Below are positions 34,394 to 43,485 of a stretch of DNA of 64,000 nt, piece by piece. The notes under the pieces were generated by a model. It had not been told where the DNA came from. It saw nothing but the letters and a program-made list of their open reading frames with translations, and did no database searches. The stretch's first letter is position 1. Every line of letters starts with the position of its first letter. This DNA comes from Croceibacterium atlanticum. GTDB taxonomy: Bacteria > Pseudomonadota > Alphaproteobacteria > Sphingomonadales > Sphingomonadaceae. The position numbers and the translations under genes are program-made. The stretch lies in contig NZ_CP011453.2 in the NCBI RefSeq assembly GCF_001008165.2, forward strand, positions 24,816 through 88,815. The letters run 5' to 3'.

Positions 34394-35362
34394 TCAGCGC
34401 CGCTCGCGGTCGATCAGCGAAGCCAGGCTCGCCTTGCTGGAGATGCCGAGCTTCTCGTAAATCCGCGCCAGCTGATTGCGGACGGTGGAAGGAGACGAGC
34501 CCAGTTCGCGGGCCACGTCCTTGTGGGTCAGACCGGCGGCGAACAGTTCGGCGACTTCGCGCTCGCGCGGGGAAAGGCAATCGAGCACCGGCGCGGCTGA
34601 CAAATGGAGGAAGTAGTTTCTGCCAAAGGGCGCAATTCGGGCGCTCACATTCATGCCGCGCACGCTTTTCCGCCGCTTCAGCGCGTGCAGCAATTCAGTG
34701 GGCAGGCCGCTGGCGCAATTGCCCCATTCCCGCCTGGCGAGTTCGAAAAAGGGCTGTTCGGCGGACAGGATCGTACCATCCGCACTCACCAGCGCCACGG
34801 CTTCTCTTTCGACATCGCCGCGCGCGCGCCGGATATCCCGGCTCATCCGCAAAGCCTGGGAAAAATGCGGCATGAGCAGCTGCTTGATGCTGCGTTCGTC
34901 ATCCGTGAATTCGGACGGGCGATTATCGGCGCACAGGCCCACGAAGCTGACATATCCGTCAGACTGTTCCGCCACGATGGTGGCCATCATGTGCGAAGCA
35001 TCGAACCTGCGCCAATGTTCGTTATAGGCCAGGCCTCTGCGATAGCTTGGCACATCATCGAAACGAGCCGTGGTGCCCAGCCTGTTCAGGGTGAGATCGC
35101 AGAAAGCGTCCTGGTCGGCGACCTCCTCCCATTCCCCCAGGATCGCCTTGCTCTGGTCAAGAACAATGAGATCGGTAACCAGCCGGCCCTCTGCCTGCCC
35201 TCCCCCCCATACGGCGAAGTCGAAGGGCACGATTTCCTGAAAGCGCCTGAGCACGCGGAGCCGCAGCTCATCGGGTCCGCACTCCGCCGCATCGTGGTAG
35301 AGTTCGAGGAGGAAATCGGCCATCCCCGTTGCTGATCCCAGGAGCGTTGCGCCGCCCGACAT
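34394..35362 (-). CDS. LuxR family transcriptional regulator
   Basis: The 322-residue protein carries a C-terminal LuxR helix-turn-helix (CLSPREREVAELFAAG then LTHKDVARELGSSPSTVRNQ, about 255-315) and a long N-terminal region (about 10-240) with a GAF/PAS-like pattern but no acyl-homoserine-lactone Trp/Tyr/Asp signature that I can identify. The start at 35362 follows GGGGAA. It is on the same strand and 179 bp upstream of the YIP1/SH3b/protease operon. A GC hairpin (CCGCCGC-cag-CGGCGG) lies in the gap. It may regulate that operon; this is proximity only. Confidence 0.85.
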   Translation of the reverse strand: MSGGATLLGSATGMADFLLELYHDAAECGPDELRLRVLRRFQEIVPFDFAVWGGGQAEGRLVTDLIVLDQSKAILGEWEEVADQDAFCDLTLNRLGTTARFDDVPSYRRGLAYNEHWRRFDASHMMATIVAEQSDGYVSFVGLCADNRPSEFTDDERSIKQLLMPHFSQALRMSRDIRRARGDVEREAVALVSADGTILSAEQPFFELARREWGNCASGLPTELLHALKRRKSVRGMNVSARIAPFGRNYFLHLSAAPVLDCLSPREREVAELFAAGLTHKDVARELGSSPSTVRNQLARIYEKLGISSKASLASLIDRERR

Positions 35363-35700
35363 GATTTCCCCGTTTCCTGCCCGAGCGGCAAACCGCATCG
35401 CTTGAAGAACCGGAACCTAGCATTATCCGCAAAGACTTTAAGGCCGGATGCAAATATCCTGCTCACGCTCTCGTGATTGGCGGACGGGACATTACCGGGC
35501 ATAGCGGAAGGCGGCTTAATGACAGGTGATCAGCACAAAACCGTTACAAGCCCACTTCTCCTCCTTCCGAAGATCCCAGGGTCCCGGTATCGGAATGCTC
35601 TTGCATCGTATGACGAGATAGAGGGTCTGCTTACCGGCGCAGATCGATCACCGTGGAAGAATGGACCAAGTGAGGGATAAATGAGAGGTCGTCACCGCTA
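35363..35700. other. Divergent intergenic region with a possible 53-codon ORF
   Basis: This region separates the LuxR and LysR genes and presumably holds both promoters. On the plus strand, ATG at 35519 with GGAAGG upstream opens 53 codons (MTGDQHKTVTSPLLLLPKIP... to 35680), 20 bp before the LysR gene. It has no recognisable domain and could be real or accidental. Confidence 0.3.
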
Positions 35701-36573
35701 ATGCTCGATATCCAGCCTCTTGCCATTCTGCGCGAGATTAACCGGACGGGAAGTCTGACGCAGGCGGCAGACAACCTTTGCCTGACCCAATCGGCGGTAA
35801 GTCATGCGATCCGCCGTTTTGAAAAACGTCATGGCGTCAAAGTGTGGGAGCGCGAGGGGCATAAGCTGCGCCTGACGCTCACCGGCGAATATCTTCTGAG
35901 CCTCGCTCAGCGGGTGTTGCCGCAACTCGAACATGGCGCCAACGTGCTCGAGGATTATGCGCGTGGAAGGCGCGGTGCGATCCGGGTCGGAATGGAATGC
36001 CATCCTTGCCAGGACTGGCTGATGCGGGTGGTCGATCCATTTCTCGTGGAATGGCCCGATGTCGAGCTGGACGTGACCACAGCATTCCAGTTCGGCGGCC
36101 TTAACGCGTTACTCGGTCATGAGATCGATATTCTCGTTACCCCCGATCCCATGGAACGTGCGGGAACCGAATACCGGGCCGTCTTCGATTACGAATTGGT
36201 GCTCGCAGTCGCCAGCACTCATCCCCTCGCGCGGAAAACGCGGATCGAGCCGGAAGATCTGGCAAGCGAGACCCTGATTACCTATCCCGTCTCGCGCGAG
36301 CGGCTCGATATCTACACGCGTTTTCTGGCCCCGGCCCATGTCATGCCGCACCGTCATCGAACCGTCGAAACCACAGATCTGATGTTGCGGATGGTCGCCT
36401 CGGGCCGTGCCGTCAGTGCGACACCCGATTGGCTTTTGCACGAAGTCGAGGGGGTGAGAGGGGTGCCGATCGGCGAGGGCATCCAGAAATCCATCCATCT
36501 CGGCCGGCGTGCCGGTAAGGCGCCCGCTTACATGAACAGCTTCATGGAACTGGCAGCCAACGTCCACCTCTAG
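35701..36573 (+). CDS. LysR family regulator, MetR-like
   Basis: The 290-residue protein has an N-terminal HTH (LAILREINRTGSLTQAADNL then CLTQSAVSHAIRRFEKRHG) and a periplasmic-binding-like effector domain. The overall pattern (RVGMECHPCQDWLMRVVDPFL, DILVTPDPM, FDYELVLAVA) is that of MetR, which uses homocysteine as co-effector. The gene stands directly upstream of mesX-mesD in the same direction, so homocysteine-responsive control of methionine synthesis is likely. Two dyads between it and mesX may be its binding sites. Confidence 0.88.
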   Translation: MLDIQPLAILREINRTGSLTQAADNLCLTQSAVSHAIRRFEKRHGVKVWEREGHKLRLTLTGEYLLSLAQRVLPQLEHGANVLEDYARGRRGAIRVGMECHPCQDWLMRVVDPFLVEWPDVELDVTTAFQFGGLNALLGHEIDILVTPDPMERAGTEYRAVFDYELVLAVASTHPLARKTRIEPEDLASETLITYPVSRERLDIYTRFLAPAHVMPHRHRTVETTDLMLRMVASGRAVSATPDWLLHEVEGVRGVPIGEGIQKSIHLGRRAGKAPAYMNSFMELAANVHL

Positions 36574-36588
36574 ATTGGCGGGCGGCCA

Positions 36589-36636
36589 CATGACCACATG
36601 TCATGAATTCGGCCTGTATTGTCATTTGAATTCATG
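36589..36636. promoter_or_regulatory. Dyads upstream of mesX, candidate MetR-type binding sites
   Basis: CATGAC (36589-36594) and GTCATG (36600-36605) form one dyad; CATGAATTC (36602-36610) and GAATTCATG (36628-36636) form a second perfect one. TGAA/TTCA half-sites agree with MetR sites (TGAA-N5-TTCA type). No SAM riboswitch pattern was recognised in this leader. Confidence 0.5.
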
Positions 36637-36722
36637 CTGCACCTGCGCAAACAGGCGCCCATCCACCGCGCCCGGCTCAAGCGAGAAAGCTACCGTGCGC
36701 CGCCCGATGAAAGGCATATGTG

Positions 36723-37709
36723 ATGCAGGTCACCATGGCGCGAGATGTCGCTTTTACGATCCGAAGTCTCCGGTTCGACGACACCTATACTCCAACAGAA
36801 GGCACGCGGCTCACCACCAATTTCGCCAATCTGGCGCGCGGAGAACGGCGCCAGGACAACCTGCGCAACGCGTTGCAGATGATCGACAACCGTTTCAATG
36901 ATCTGGCACATTGGGATAATCACAAGCGCGATCGCTACACGGTCGAACTCGACATCATCTCCGTCGAGATAAATATCCCGGACGAAGCGGCGTTCCCGGC
37001 GATTGAAATCCTCAGGACCACGATCCTCGACCGCAAGACGGGCAAACGGATCGAAGGCATCGCCGGTAATAATCTCTCGTCCTATGTGCGCGACTATGAT
37101 TTCAGCGTGCTGCTGCCCCGCCACAATGAAGGGCGCGAGGAGTTCAGCGTGCCGGAGGGTTTCGGCGAGCTTCACGGCAGGCTGTTCAAGGCCTTCGTTG
37201 CCTCCGACGCCTTCAAGGCGCATTGCGGCAAACCCCCGGTGATCTGTCTCAGCGTATCGGACGCCAAGACCTATCATCGCACCGCGAACCGGCATCCGAT
37301 CCTGGGAGTCGAATTCGTGCCGGACGAATCCTCGCTGACCGAGCAGTATTTTCGCAAGATGGGGATGCAGGTGCGCTATTTCATGCCGCCGAAGGCCGCG
37401 GCCCCGCTCGCATTCTACTTCGTCGGCGACCTGCTGAACGATTACAGCAACCTCGAACTGATCGGCACGATCAGCACAATGGAAACCTTCCAGCGCATCT
37501 ACCGCCCGGAAATCTACAATGCCAATTCGATGGCCGGGGAATGCTTCCGGCCCAGCTTGGGGCATCAGGATTTCTCGCTCACGCGGATCGTCTACGACCG
37601 TGAGGAGCGCGGGCGCCTTGCCGTCGAGCAGGGCCGTTTTGCCGAACGCTATTTCATCAAGCCTCACAGCGCGTTCGTTGGCCGCTGGCTCGATAATCTT
37701 GCCGCCTGA
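36723..37709 (+). CDS. mesX: MesX (DUF1852), partner of the MesD methionine synthase
   Basis: The 328-residue cytosolic protein matches the DUF1852 family (ITIRSLRFDD-like start, TTNFANLARGERRQDNLRNAL, EFVPDESSLTEQYFRKMGMQ, GECFRPSLGHQDFSLTRI). MesX is required, with oxygen, for MesD-dependent methionine synthesis in organisms such as Acinetobacter; its chemistry is not settled. GAAAGG lies eight bases before ATG 36723. mesD follows after 20 bp and a flavin reductase after that, so MesX may use reduced flavin to make or deliver the methyl donor (inference). Confidence 0.9.
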   Translation: MQVTMARDVAFTIRSLRFDDTYTPTEGTRLTTNFANLARGERRQDNLRNALQMIDNRFNDLAHWDNHKRDRYTVELDIISVEINIPDEAAFPAIEILRTTILDRKTGKRIEGIAGNNLSSYVRDYDFSVLLPRHNEGREEFSVPEGFGELHGRLFKAFVASDAFKAHCGKPPVICLSVSDAKTYHRTANRHPILGVEFVPDESSLTEQYFRKMGMQVRYFMPPKAAAPLAFYFVGDLLNDYSNLELIGTISTMETFQRIYRPEIYNANSMAGECFRPSLGHQDFSLTRIVYDREERGRLAVEQGRFAERYFIKPHSAFVGRWLDNLAA

Positions 37710-37729
37710 TCCAGAGAGAATTGATTACC

Positions 37730-38821
37730 ATGACAGGATTGCTCCCCACCTCGATTGTCGGCAGCCTGCCCAAGCCCGTCTGGCTGGCCGAGCCGGAAAA
37801 ACTCTGGTCACCGTGGAAAATGGAAGCCGGCCAACTTGCCGAGGGCAAGCGCGACGCTCTTGTCCTGTCATGTGCCGAACAGCACCGCGCCGGGCTCGAC
37901 ATCGTCAGCGATGGCGAGCAGACGCGGCAGCACTTCGTCACGACCTTCATCGAACAGCTCTCCGGCGTCGATTTCGCGCGGCGCGAGACGGTCACTATCC
38001 GTAACCGCTACGAGGCGAGCGTGCCCACCGTGGTTGGCCCGGTCGCCCGCGAAAAACCCGTGTTCGTCGACGATGCGCGCCATTTGCGTGCGCATACCGA
38101 TCGCCCGATAAAATGGGCACTGCCCGGCCCGCTGACGATGGTCGATACGCTCTACGACGCCCATTACCGGAGCCGTGAAAAGCTGGCCTGGGAGTTCGCA
38201 GCGGTCCTCAACCAGGAGGCGCGCGAACTCCAGGCTGCGGGCGTGAATATCATCCAGTTCGACGAGCCCGCATTCAACGTGTTCTTCGACGAGGTCAATG
38301 ACTGGGGCGTTGCCGCATTGGAACGCGCGATCGAGGGGCTGAATTGCGAGACCGCCGTGCACATATGCTATGGCTACGGCATCAAGGCCAACACCGACTG
38401 GAAGGCGACGCTCGGTTCGGAATGGCGGCAATATGAAGAAATCTTCCCCAGGCTCCAGACATCCGGCGTCGATCTGGTTTCGCTCGAATGCCATAATTCG
38501 CGCGTTCCGATGGACCTGATCGAGCTGATCCGCGGCAAGAAGGTGATGGTCGGGGCGATCGATGTGGCGAGTAACCGGATCGAAACACCGGAGGAAGTCG
38601 CGAACGTCCTGCGCAGCGCGTTGCAATTCGTCGATCCGGACAAGCTCTACCCTTGCACCAATTGCGGTATGGCGCCGCTTCCCCGTGAGATCGCAAGAGG
38701 CAAGCTCAAGGCATTGTCAGAAGGGGCTGAACTCGTGCGCCGGGAACTGACGGGTGTGCAAGCATCGCCGCGGGAATCGTCGACGCATCACCGGGCCGGT
38801 GAAACCGTCGCGGCAAGCTAG
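37730..38821 (+). CDS. mesD: MesD, folate-independent methionine synthase core enzyme
   Basis: The 363-residue protein corresponds only to the C-terminal catalytic half of MetE. Zinc and homocysteine ligands are visible: HICYG (His, Cys), SLECHNS (Glu) and YPCTNCGMAPL (Cys). It lacks the N-terminal MetE domain that helps hold methyl-tetrahydrofolate, which fits the MesD family that does not use folate. It methylates homocysteine to methionine. The ATG at 37730 has AGAGAGAA upstream. It is sandwiched between mesX and a flavin reductase gene, with 13 bp to the latter. Confidence 0.9.
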   Translation: MTGLLPTSIVGSLPKPVWLAEPEKLWSPWKMEAGQLAEGKRDALVLSCAEQHRAGLDIVSDGEQTRQHFVTTFIEQLSGVDFARRETVTIRNRYEASVPTVVGPVAREKPVFVDDARHLRAHTDRPIKWALPGPLTMVDTLYDAHYRSREKLAWEFAAVLNQEARELQAAGVNIIQFDEPAFNVFFDEVNDWGVAALERAIEGLNCETAVHICYGYGIKANTDWKATLGSEWRQYEEIFPRLQTSGVDLVSLECHNSRVPMDLIELIRGKKVMVGAIDVASNRIETPEEVANVLRSALQFVDPDKLYPCTNCGMAPLPREIARGKLKALSEGAELVRRELTGVQASPRESSTHHRAGETVAAS

Positions 38822-38834
38822 GAACGAGGACTTC

Positions 38835-39344
38835 ATGTCAGATTCCGCCATTTTCGACGCGACCAGCATCCGGGCCTTGCGGGATTGCTGCAGCCGGTTC
38901 GCTACCGGTGTCGCGGTCATCACTACCCGCACGCCCGAAGGCGACCACGGCATGACGCTGAGCGCTTTCATGTCGGTCTCGCTCGATCCGCCGCTGATCT
39001 GCATTTCGGTCGACAAGCGGGCCAAGATGCTGCCGCGGATCGAAGCTTCGGAACAATATGTGGTCAATGTCCTTCCAGAGCACATGCGCGCCCACGCCCT
39101 GCATTTCGCCGGGAGACCCGAAGCGGGGCTGACCGACCTGTTTGAAGAGCGGTATGGCCTGCCCGTTCTGCGCGAAGCGGCTGCCGTGATCGTGACCGAT
39201 CTCGTGCAATGCGTTACGGCCGGCGACCACGTTCTTCTGGTCGGCCATGTCCGCCACTTTCGCCATGATTCATTCGCCAGGCCGCTGCTCTGGTACGCCG
39301 GTGAGTTTGGCAGCCTCGCGGCGTGGGCGAATCCTGCCATATAG
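38835..39344 (+). CDS. Flavin reductase family protein (FMN-binding split barrel)
   Basis: The 169-residue protein has the family pattern FATGVAVITTRTPEGDHGMTL then SAFMSVSLDPPLICISVD, and GDHVLLVGHVRHF near the end. Such proteins reduce FMN or FAD with NAD(P)H for two-component oxygenases. Its place directly after mesX-mesD, 13 bp from the stop, suggests it feeds reduced flavin to MesX and would explain the oxygen need of that system; this is inference. GAGGA precedes the ATG at 38835. Confidence 0.9.
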   Translation: MSDSAIFDATSIRALRDCCSRFATGVAVITTRTPEGDHGMTLSAFMSVSLDPPLICISVDKRAKMLPRIEASEQYVVNVLPEHMRAHALHFAGRPEAGLTDLFEERYGLPVLREAAAVIVTDLVQCVTAGDHVLLVGHVRHFRHDSFARPLLWYAGEFGSLAAWANPAI

Positions 39345-39443
39345 TGCTGCAGATTCCGGGCGACGCTCTATCAAGCGAACTAACCCGAGTGCTTGCGCAA
39401 CCTGGCATCGGGAGCGTGTAGCCGGACAATTCGACCCCGGGCG

Positions 39444-39478
39444 GAACCGCAGCAGTTCGATCGGAACGGCTGCGGTTC
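39444..39478. terminator. Long hairpin between convergent flavin reductase and TonB-receptor genes
   Basis: GAACCGCAGC (39444-39453) pairs with GCTGCGGTTC (39469-39478); after one A/G mismatch an inner stem GTTC-gatcg-GAAC continues. This lies between convergent stops and probably serves both genes. No T-tract follows. Confidence 0.65.
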
Positions 39479-39490
39479 TCGGGAGAGCTT

Positions 39491-41866
39491 TCAAAAGCTT
39501 ACGGAAGCGCTGATTCCGAAGGTTCGCGGCCGGCCGGTATAGCGCACGGTCGTATCGGTGATGCGTGTCGCATTCGTCCAATAATATTCGTTTGTCAGAT
39601 TGCGGACGAATGCACCGATCTTGTATTTCTCGGCGATCGTCATACCGGCACGCAGATCGATCAGGATGTAATCGTCGATCAGCAGACCGCCACGGCTGCT
39701 CAGATCAGCGGAAGGCGTCACACGCGCATCGCCCAGCACAGCTTTTGAATCGCTCTGGAAGCTGAGATTGGCGCCGATATAGGGCGAAACATTATCGCTG
39801 AGCGCCCATTCGTACTGGCCATCCATCACGACCTGATACTTGGGTGTATAAGGGAAGCTGGATCCGGCAAATTCGACTTGATTGCCATAGGAATCGTAGT
39901 TGACGAAGCTACCCTTGATCTTGGTGTCGAGATAGGTCGCGCCGATACTGATCCGCAGGCCATCGGTGGGAGCAAGATCAAGCTGGACTTCGGCGCCCTT
40001 GACCTCGGACCTGGGCACATTGACCAGCGCTTCGAGCGGGCCGAAGATATCCGGGTTGGCTACCACCCTGCCCTTGAACTGCTTGTCACTGTAATCATAG
40101 TAGAAAACAGCAGCGTTGATCTGCGCCATGCGGTCAAGCACCGTCAGCTTGGTGCCGATCTCATAAGCGGTAACCGATTCTTGCGTGACCGGGCTGAACT
40201 GCTTGGCATCGCTGGCCGAGAGCAGTGGGAAGCTGCCCGACTTGAAGCCCCTGCTGACACTGGCATAGACCAGCGTATCGGCCGAAGGCTTGAAATCAAT
40301 GCCTGCCCGCCACGACACATTGTCTTCGTCCAGCGTATCGGTAACCTCCACGGCAGTCAGCGTTGCGGAATCGATGGTGACACAGGCATCAGGCGCGATG
40401 GTGACGGGATCGAGCCCGGCCCCCGACCGGATGAAGTTGAGCAGGTTCTCGATCCCCTGCCCCAGCGCGTCTCCGCGGTCGGCGGTACAGCCGGTAAAGT
40501 CGATGTCGGTGTCGGTATAGCGGATACCGCCATGCAGGGTGATCATGTCCCCGATATCGTAATCAAGATTGGCGAAGACCGCCTTGTTCACGAATTTCTG
40601 GCGCGCATACTGGCTATAGACAAAGAACGGGCCGCCAATCCCGGCATCGACGAAATTATACGCGGATGTCGACTGGTCGTAAGGTCCCGCATCATCCTGC
40701 TGATAAGTCTTTTCGCGCGCGAAATTGCCGCCAAGGATCCAGGTCAGATTTCCCGTCTCGCCCTGAATGCGCAATTCCTGCGACAGGGCGGTGATCTTGC
40801 CGGTGGTGTTATAGAAATAGCCGCGCAGCGAAACGCCGTCGGGGTCGATGTCGGTGTCGTGCGAATATTCCGACCAGCTTGTAATCGAGGTGAGCGTAAC
40901 AGCATTCGACAAATCGAGATCGCCGCGCAGCGAGGCCTGGTAGAACCAGTTGTCGCGCTTGGGCTGCTGCTCTTCCGTCCAATCCGCATCGCGATTGTTT
41001 TCAGGCGCGATGGGATAGGTGGCCAGATCGCCCAGCCGTGCCGGATTGCCCAGCGGCACCACCCCTGTCAGCTGGGCCGCCTGCCCGTCGCTCTTGTCAA
41101 TGAAGCCATTCACATTCATCTCGAAGCGCAAGCTATCCGACGGTTCGAAATCCACCAGCATGCGCGCATTGGTAAAGCGCTGATCCCCAAGCTCGTCGTC
41201 ACGGGTATAGCTACGCTGCCACGCACCGCCTTGTACTGTCTGCGCGGCAATACGCGCCTTGATCGTATCTCCCAGTGGGCCGCTGACATGGCCGCCCACG
41301 GTCACCTCTCCAAAGTTTTGAACGCTGGCATTCATGCCGCCTTCGAAATAATCGGTAGGCTTCGCGGCGATATAGTTGATCGCGCCACCCGTGGCGTTTG
41401 AACCGAACAGCGTGCCCTGCGGCCCCTTCAATACCTCAATGCGCTCAAGGTCGAGCGTAGCTCCGCGCGTCATGATCGAGAACGGGATCGGCACCTGGTC
41501 CTGATAGACGCTGACAGTGGGCTTGGCCGCAAGGCTTGTGTCGTAAAAGCCCACGCCGCGCAGCGTATAAACCGGAGTGGCATATGCGCTTTCGGTATAA
41601 TTGAAGCCCGGCACGATCTTGACGAGGTCGGCGACGTCGCTGACGCCCTGGTTCCTGAGCTGTTCGCCCGATGCAACGGTGATCGAAAGCGGCACGTCAT
41701 TCAGCGATTCCGTGCGCTTTTGCGCCGTAACGATGATTTCCTGGAGGCCCTGCGATGACTGCTGGGACTGTTCCTCCCCGGCGGCTGTTGTCGCTTCTTG
41801 CGCGGCTGCATTACCGGCAAGCGCCAGTGTCGAAACCGAGAAAGCAAGCATACCGGCTTTTTTCAT
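39491..41866 (-). CDS. TonB-dependent receptor, first of the catabolic island
   Basis: The 791-residue protein has a signal peptide (MKKAGMLAFSVSTLALAGNAAAQ), a plug domain (EIIVTAQKRTESLNDVPLSI, LKGPQGTLFGSNATGGAINY) and a barrel ending GISASVSF. The pattern is that of sphingomonad receptors linked to degradation of organic compounds. It follows the P450 gene by 83 bp on the same strand, so both are probably one unit whose promoter carries the island palindrome at 43337. Ligand unknown, presumably the island substrate. Confidence 0.92.
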   Translation of the reverse strand: MKKAGMLAFSVSTLALAGNAAAQEATTAAGEEQSQQSSQGLQEIIVTAQKRTESLNDVPLSITVASGEQLRNQGVSDVADLVKIVPGFNYTESAYATPVYTLRGVGFYDTSLAAKPTVSVYQDQVPIPFSIMTRGATLDLERIEVLKGPQGTLFGSNATGGAINYIAAKPTDYFEGGMNASVQNFGEVTVGGHVSGPLGDTIKARIAAQTVQGGAWQRSYTRDDELGDQRFTNARMLVDFEPSDSLRFEMNVNGFIDKSDGQAAQLTGVVPLGNPARLGDLATYPIAPENNRDADWTEEQQPKRDNWFYQASLRGDLDLSNAVTLTSITSWSEYSHDTDIDPDGVSLRGYFYNTTGKITALSQELRIQGETGNLTWILGGNFAREKTYQQDDAGPYDQSTSAYNFVDAGIGGPFFVYSQYARQKFVNKAVFANLDYDIGDMITLHGGIRYTDTDIDFTGCTADRGDALGQGIENLLNFIRSGAGLDPVTIAPDACVTIDSATLTAVEVTDTLDEDNVSWRAGIDFKPSADTLVYASVSRGFKSGSFPLLSASDAKQFSPVTQESVTAYEIGTKLTVLDRMAQINAAVFYYDYSDKQFKGRVVANPDIFGPLEALVNVPRSEVKGAEVQLDLAPTDGLRISIGATYLDTKIKGSFVNYDSYGNQVEFAGSSFPYTPKYQVVMDGQYEWALSDNVSPYIGANLSFQSDSKAVLGDARVTPSADLSSRGGLLIDDYILIDLRAGMTIAEKYKIGAFVRNLTNEYYWTNATRITDTTVRYTGRPRTFGISASVSF

Positions 41867-41949
41867 TGTCCCTCTCCTTCTTGCAGGGCCGCCCGTCTGC
41901 GCGGTCTGGTCCCTGGCGCATTCACATATTATATTGGTATTTTAGGTAG

Positions 41950-43251
41950 TTATGCTTTGCGGAAGCGTATCGGCAGGCTTTTGTATCCGCCGACGAAATT
42001 CGTCTCGACCAGCTTTGGAGAACCCGCCAGTTCGACGGCTGCGAGGTGCGGCAAAAGCTCCTCGAACAAGATCCGCATTTCCAGTTTGGCCAGATGCTGG
42101 CCAAGGCACATATGCGGCCCGAAGCCGAAGGCGACATGCCGATTGGGGCTGCGGGTGATGTCGAAACGGTCGGGATGTTCGAACACTGCTTCGTCGCGAT
42201 TGCCGGACGGGTAGCAGATCATCAGCCGATCCATGGACCGGATAAGTTGGCCGCCTACTTCAGTATCCTGCGTGGCGTTACGCATGAAATGCTTCACCGG
42301 ACTGGTCCAGCGGATCGCCTCGTCGACAAGGCCCGGAATCAGTGCCGGATCCGCCTTCACCTTGGCGAAGTTCTCGGGAAACGCGATCATCCCGTGCATG
42401 CCGCCCGCCACCGAGGACGAAGTGGTGTCGTGCCCGGCCGTCGCGATGGCCACGAAATATCCGTTGGCCTCGTCCCTCCCGATGGGCGATCCGTTGATCC
42501 GCGAATTGGCGATCAGCGTCAGCAGATCGTCCTGCGGCTCAGCCCGGCGCTTTTCGGCAAGTGCATCGAAATACTGGAAGAAATCCTCCAGAGTCGCGGC
42601 CCACATCTTGGCGGCGACAATCGGGTCCTCCCGCAGTTCGGCGCGCTGCTCCTCAGGATCATGGCCGCCAAAGAATTCCTGCGTCAGCTTCAACATCTTC
42701 GGTTCGTCTTCGGGTGGAACGCCGAACAGCGTCATGATTACGCGCAAGGGATAATGCAGCGCGAAATCCCGCACGAAGTCGCATTCACCGTCAAAACTCA
42801 GGAAGTGTTCGACCGACTGGCGTGCCAGAACGCGGATCTGGTCTTCCAGCTTGCTAATCTTGCCGGGCAGGAACCAGTTGGCCGTGAGCATGCGATATTG
42901 CTGGTGTACCGGCGGGTCCATATAGGTCAGCGACGCCAGGCCGCTGACCGATCCTCCGGTCATTTCCCGGGTGAAGGCATCGGACGCCCGATCGTTGAGG
43001 ATCGGATTGAAATCAGCATTGTGAAAGAGTTTTGCGTCTTTCTCGACCTGGCGGATGTCGGCATGGCGCGTGACCACCCAGACGGGATCGAACCCCTCAA
43101 CCTCGGCAATGCCGAGCGGCATGTTTTCGCGCAGCCATTTGAATGCGTCATAGATAACCGCATCGTCAGTGTAGGATTTGGCGGAAAAGACCGTTTCCGC
43201 GATATGCTGGGGTATCAGCGGACCTGATGCCGTCTGCGTAGCCGAAGCCAT
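41950..43251 (-). CDS. Cytochrome P450
   Basis: The 433-residue soluble bacterial P450 shows the oxygen-binding I-helix AGHDTTSS, the K-helix EAIR (ExxR), and the haem loop FGFGPHMCLGQHLA with the Cys thiolate. It needs ferredoxin and ferredoxin reductase from elsewhere; none is adjacent. The start at 43251 follows GGGAG. The sequence MDPPVHQQYR and overall pattern suit class I enzymes that hydroxylate steroids, terpenes or aliphatic acids (CYP125/142/108-like). Substrate unknown. Likely cotranscribed with the downstream TonB receptor. Confidence 0.93.
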   Translation of the reverse strand: MASATQTASGPLIPQHIAETVFSAKSYTDDAVIYDAFKWLRENMPLGIAEVEGFDPVWVVTRHADIRQVEKDAKLFHNADFNPILNDRASDAFTREMTGGSVSGLASLTYMDPPVHQQYRMLTANWFLPGKISKLEDQIRVLARQSVEHFLSFDGECDFVRDFALHYPLRVIMTLFGVPPEDEPKMLKLTQEFFGGHDPEEQRAELREDPIVAAKMWAATLEDFFQYFDALAEKRRAEPQDDLLTLIANSRINGSPIGRDEANGYFVAIATAGHDTTSSSVAGGMHGMIAFPENFAKVKADPALIPGLVDEAIRWTSPVKHFMRNATQDTEVGGQLIRSMDRLMICYPSGNRDEAVFEHPDRFDITRSPNRHVAFGFGPHMCLGQHLAKLEMRILFEELLPHLAAVELAGSPKLVETNFVGGYKSLPIRFRKA

Positions 43252-43336
43252 GACTTTCTCCCGAACAGCGGCTGTTTCGCCGCTTTTTGCGTATGCCATA
43301 TACGTAGTTCGCAGGGATTATTCGGGTCAAGCATCA

Positions 43337-43351
43337 AATGGTCCGACCAAT
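43337..43351. promoter_or_regulatory. GntR-type palindrome upstream of the P450 gene
   Basis: AATGGT-ccg-ACCAAT, 86 bp before the P450 start. It matches the island consensus AATGGT-N3-ACCATT at all but one position. Confidence 0.6.
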
Positions 43352-43409
43352 GGTAGCGGGGCGGGATGGTCCTTCCCGAAAGCGCTGGATTGGCGGAAAA
43401 TCAGGGATA

Positions 43410-43431
43410 ATCATTCGAGAAATCGAATGAT
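43410..43431. promoter_or_regulatory. 22-bp palindrome ATCATTCGA-N4-TCGAATGAT
   Basis: Perfect 9-bp arms surround GAAA, and a third half-site GAATGAT stands at 43444. It lies between the P450 promoter and the 3' end of the MerR gene. It may be an operator for the MerR or another regulator, or the hairpin terminator of the MerR gene, though no T-tract follows. Confidence 0.45.
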
Positions 43432-43485
43432 CGATCATAGTTTGAATGATGCGCGGGGCGCCTTGGCTAACGGCACAAGGCGCGA

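Noticed and set aside
36574..36722. SAM-II or other SAM riboswitch before mesX
   Set aside because: The conserved loop sequences of SAM-II are absent; overlapping dyads fit a LysR-type site better.
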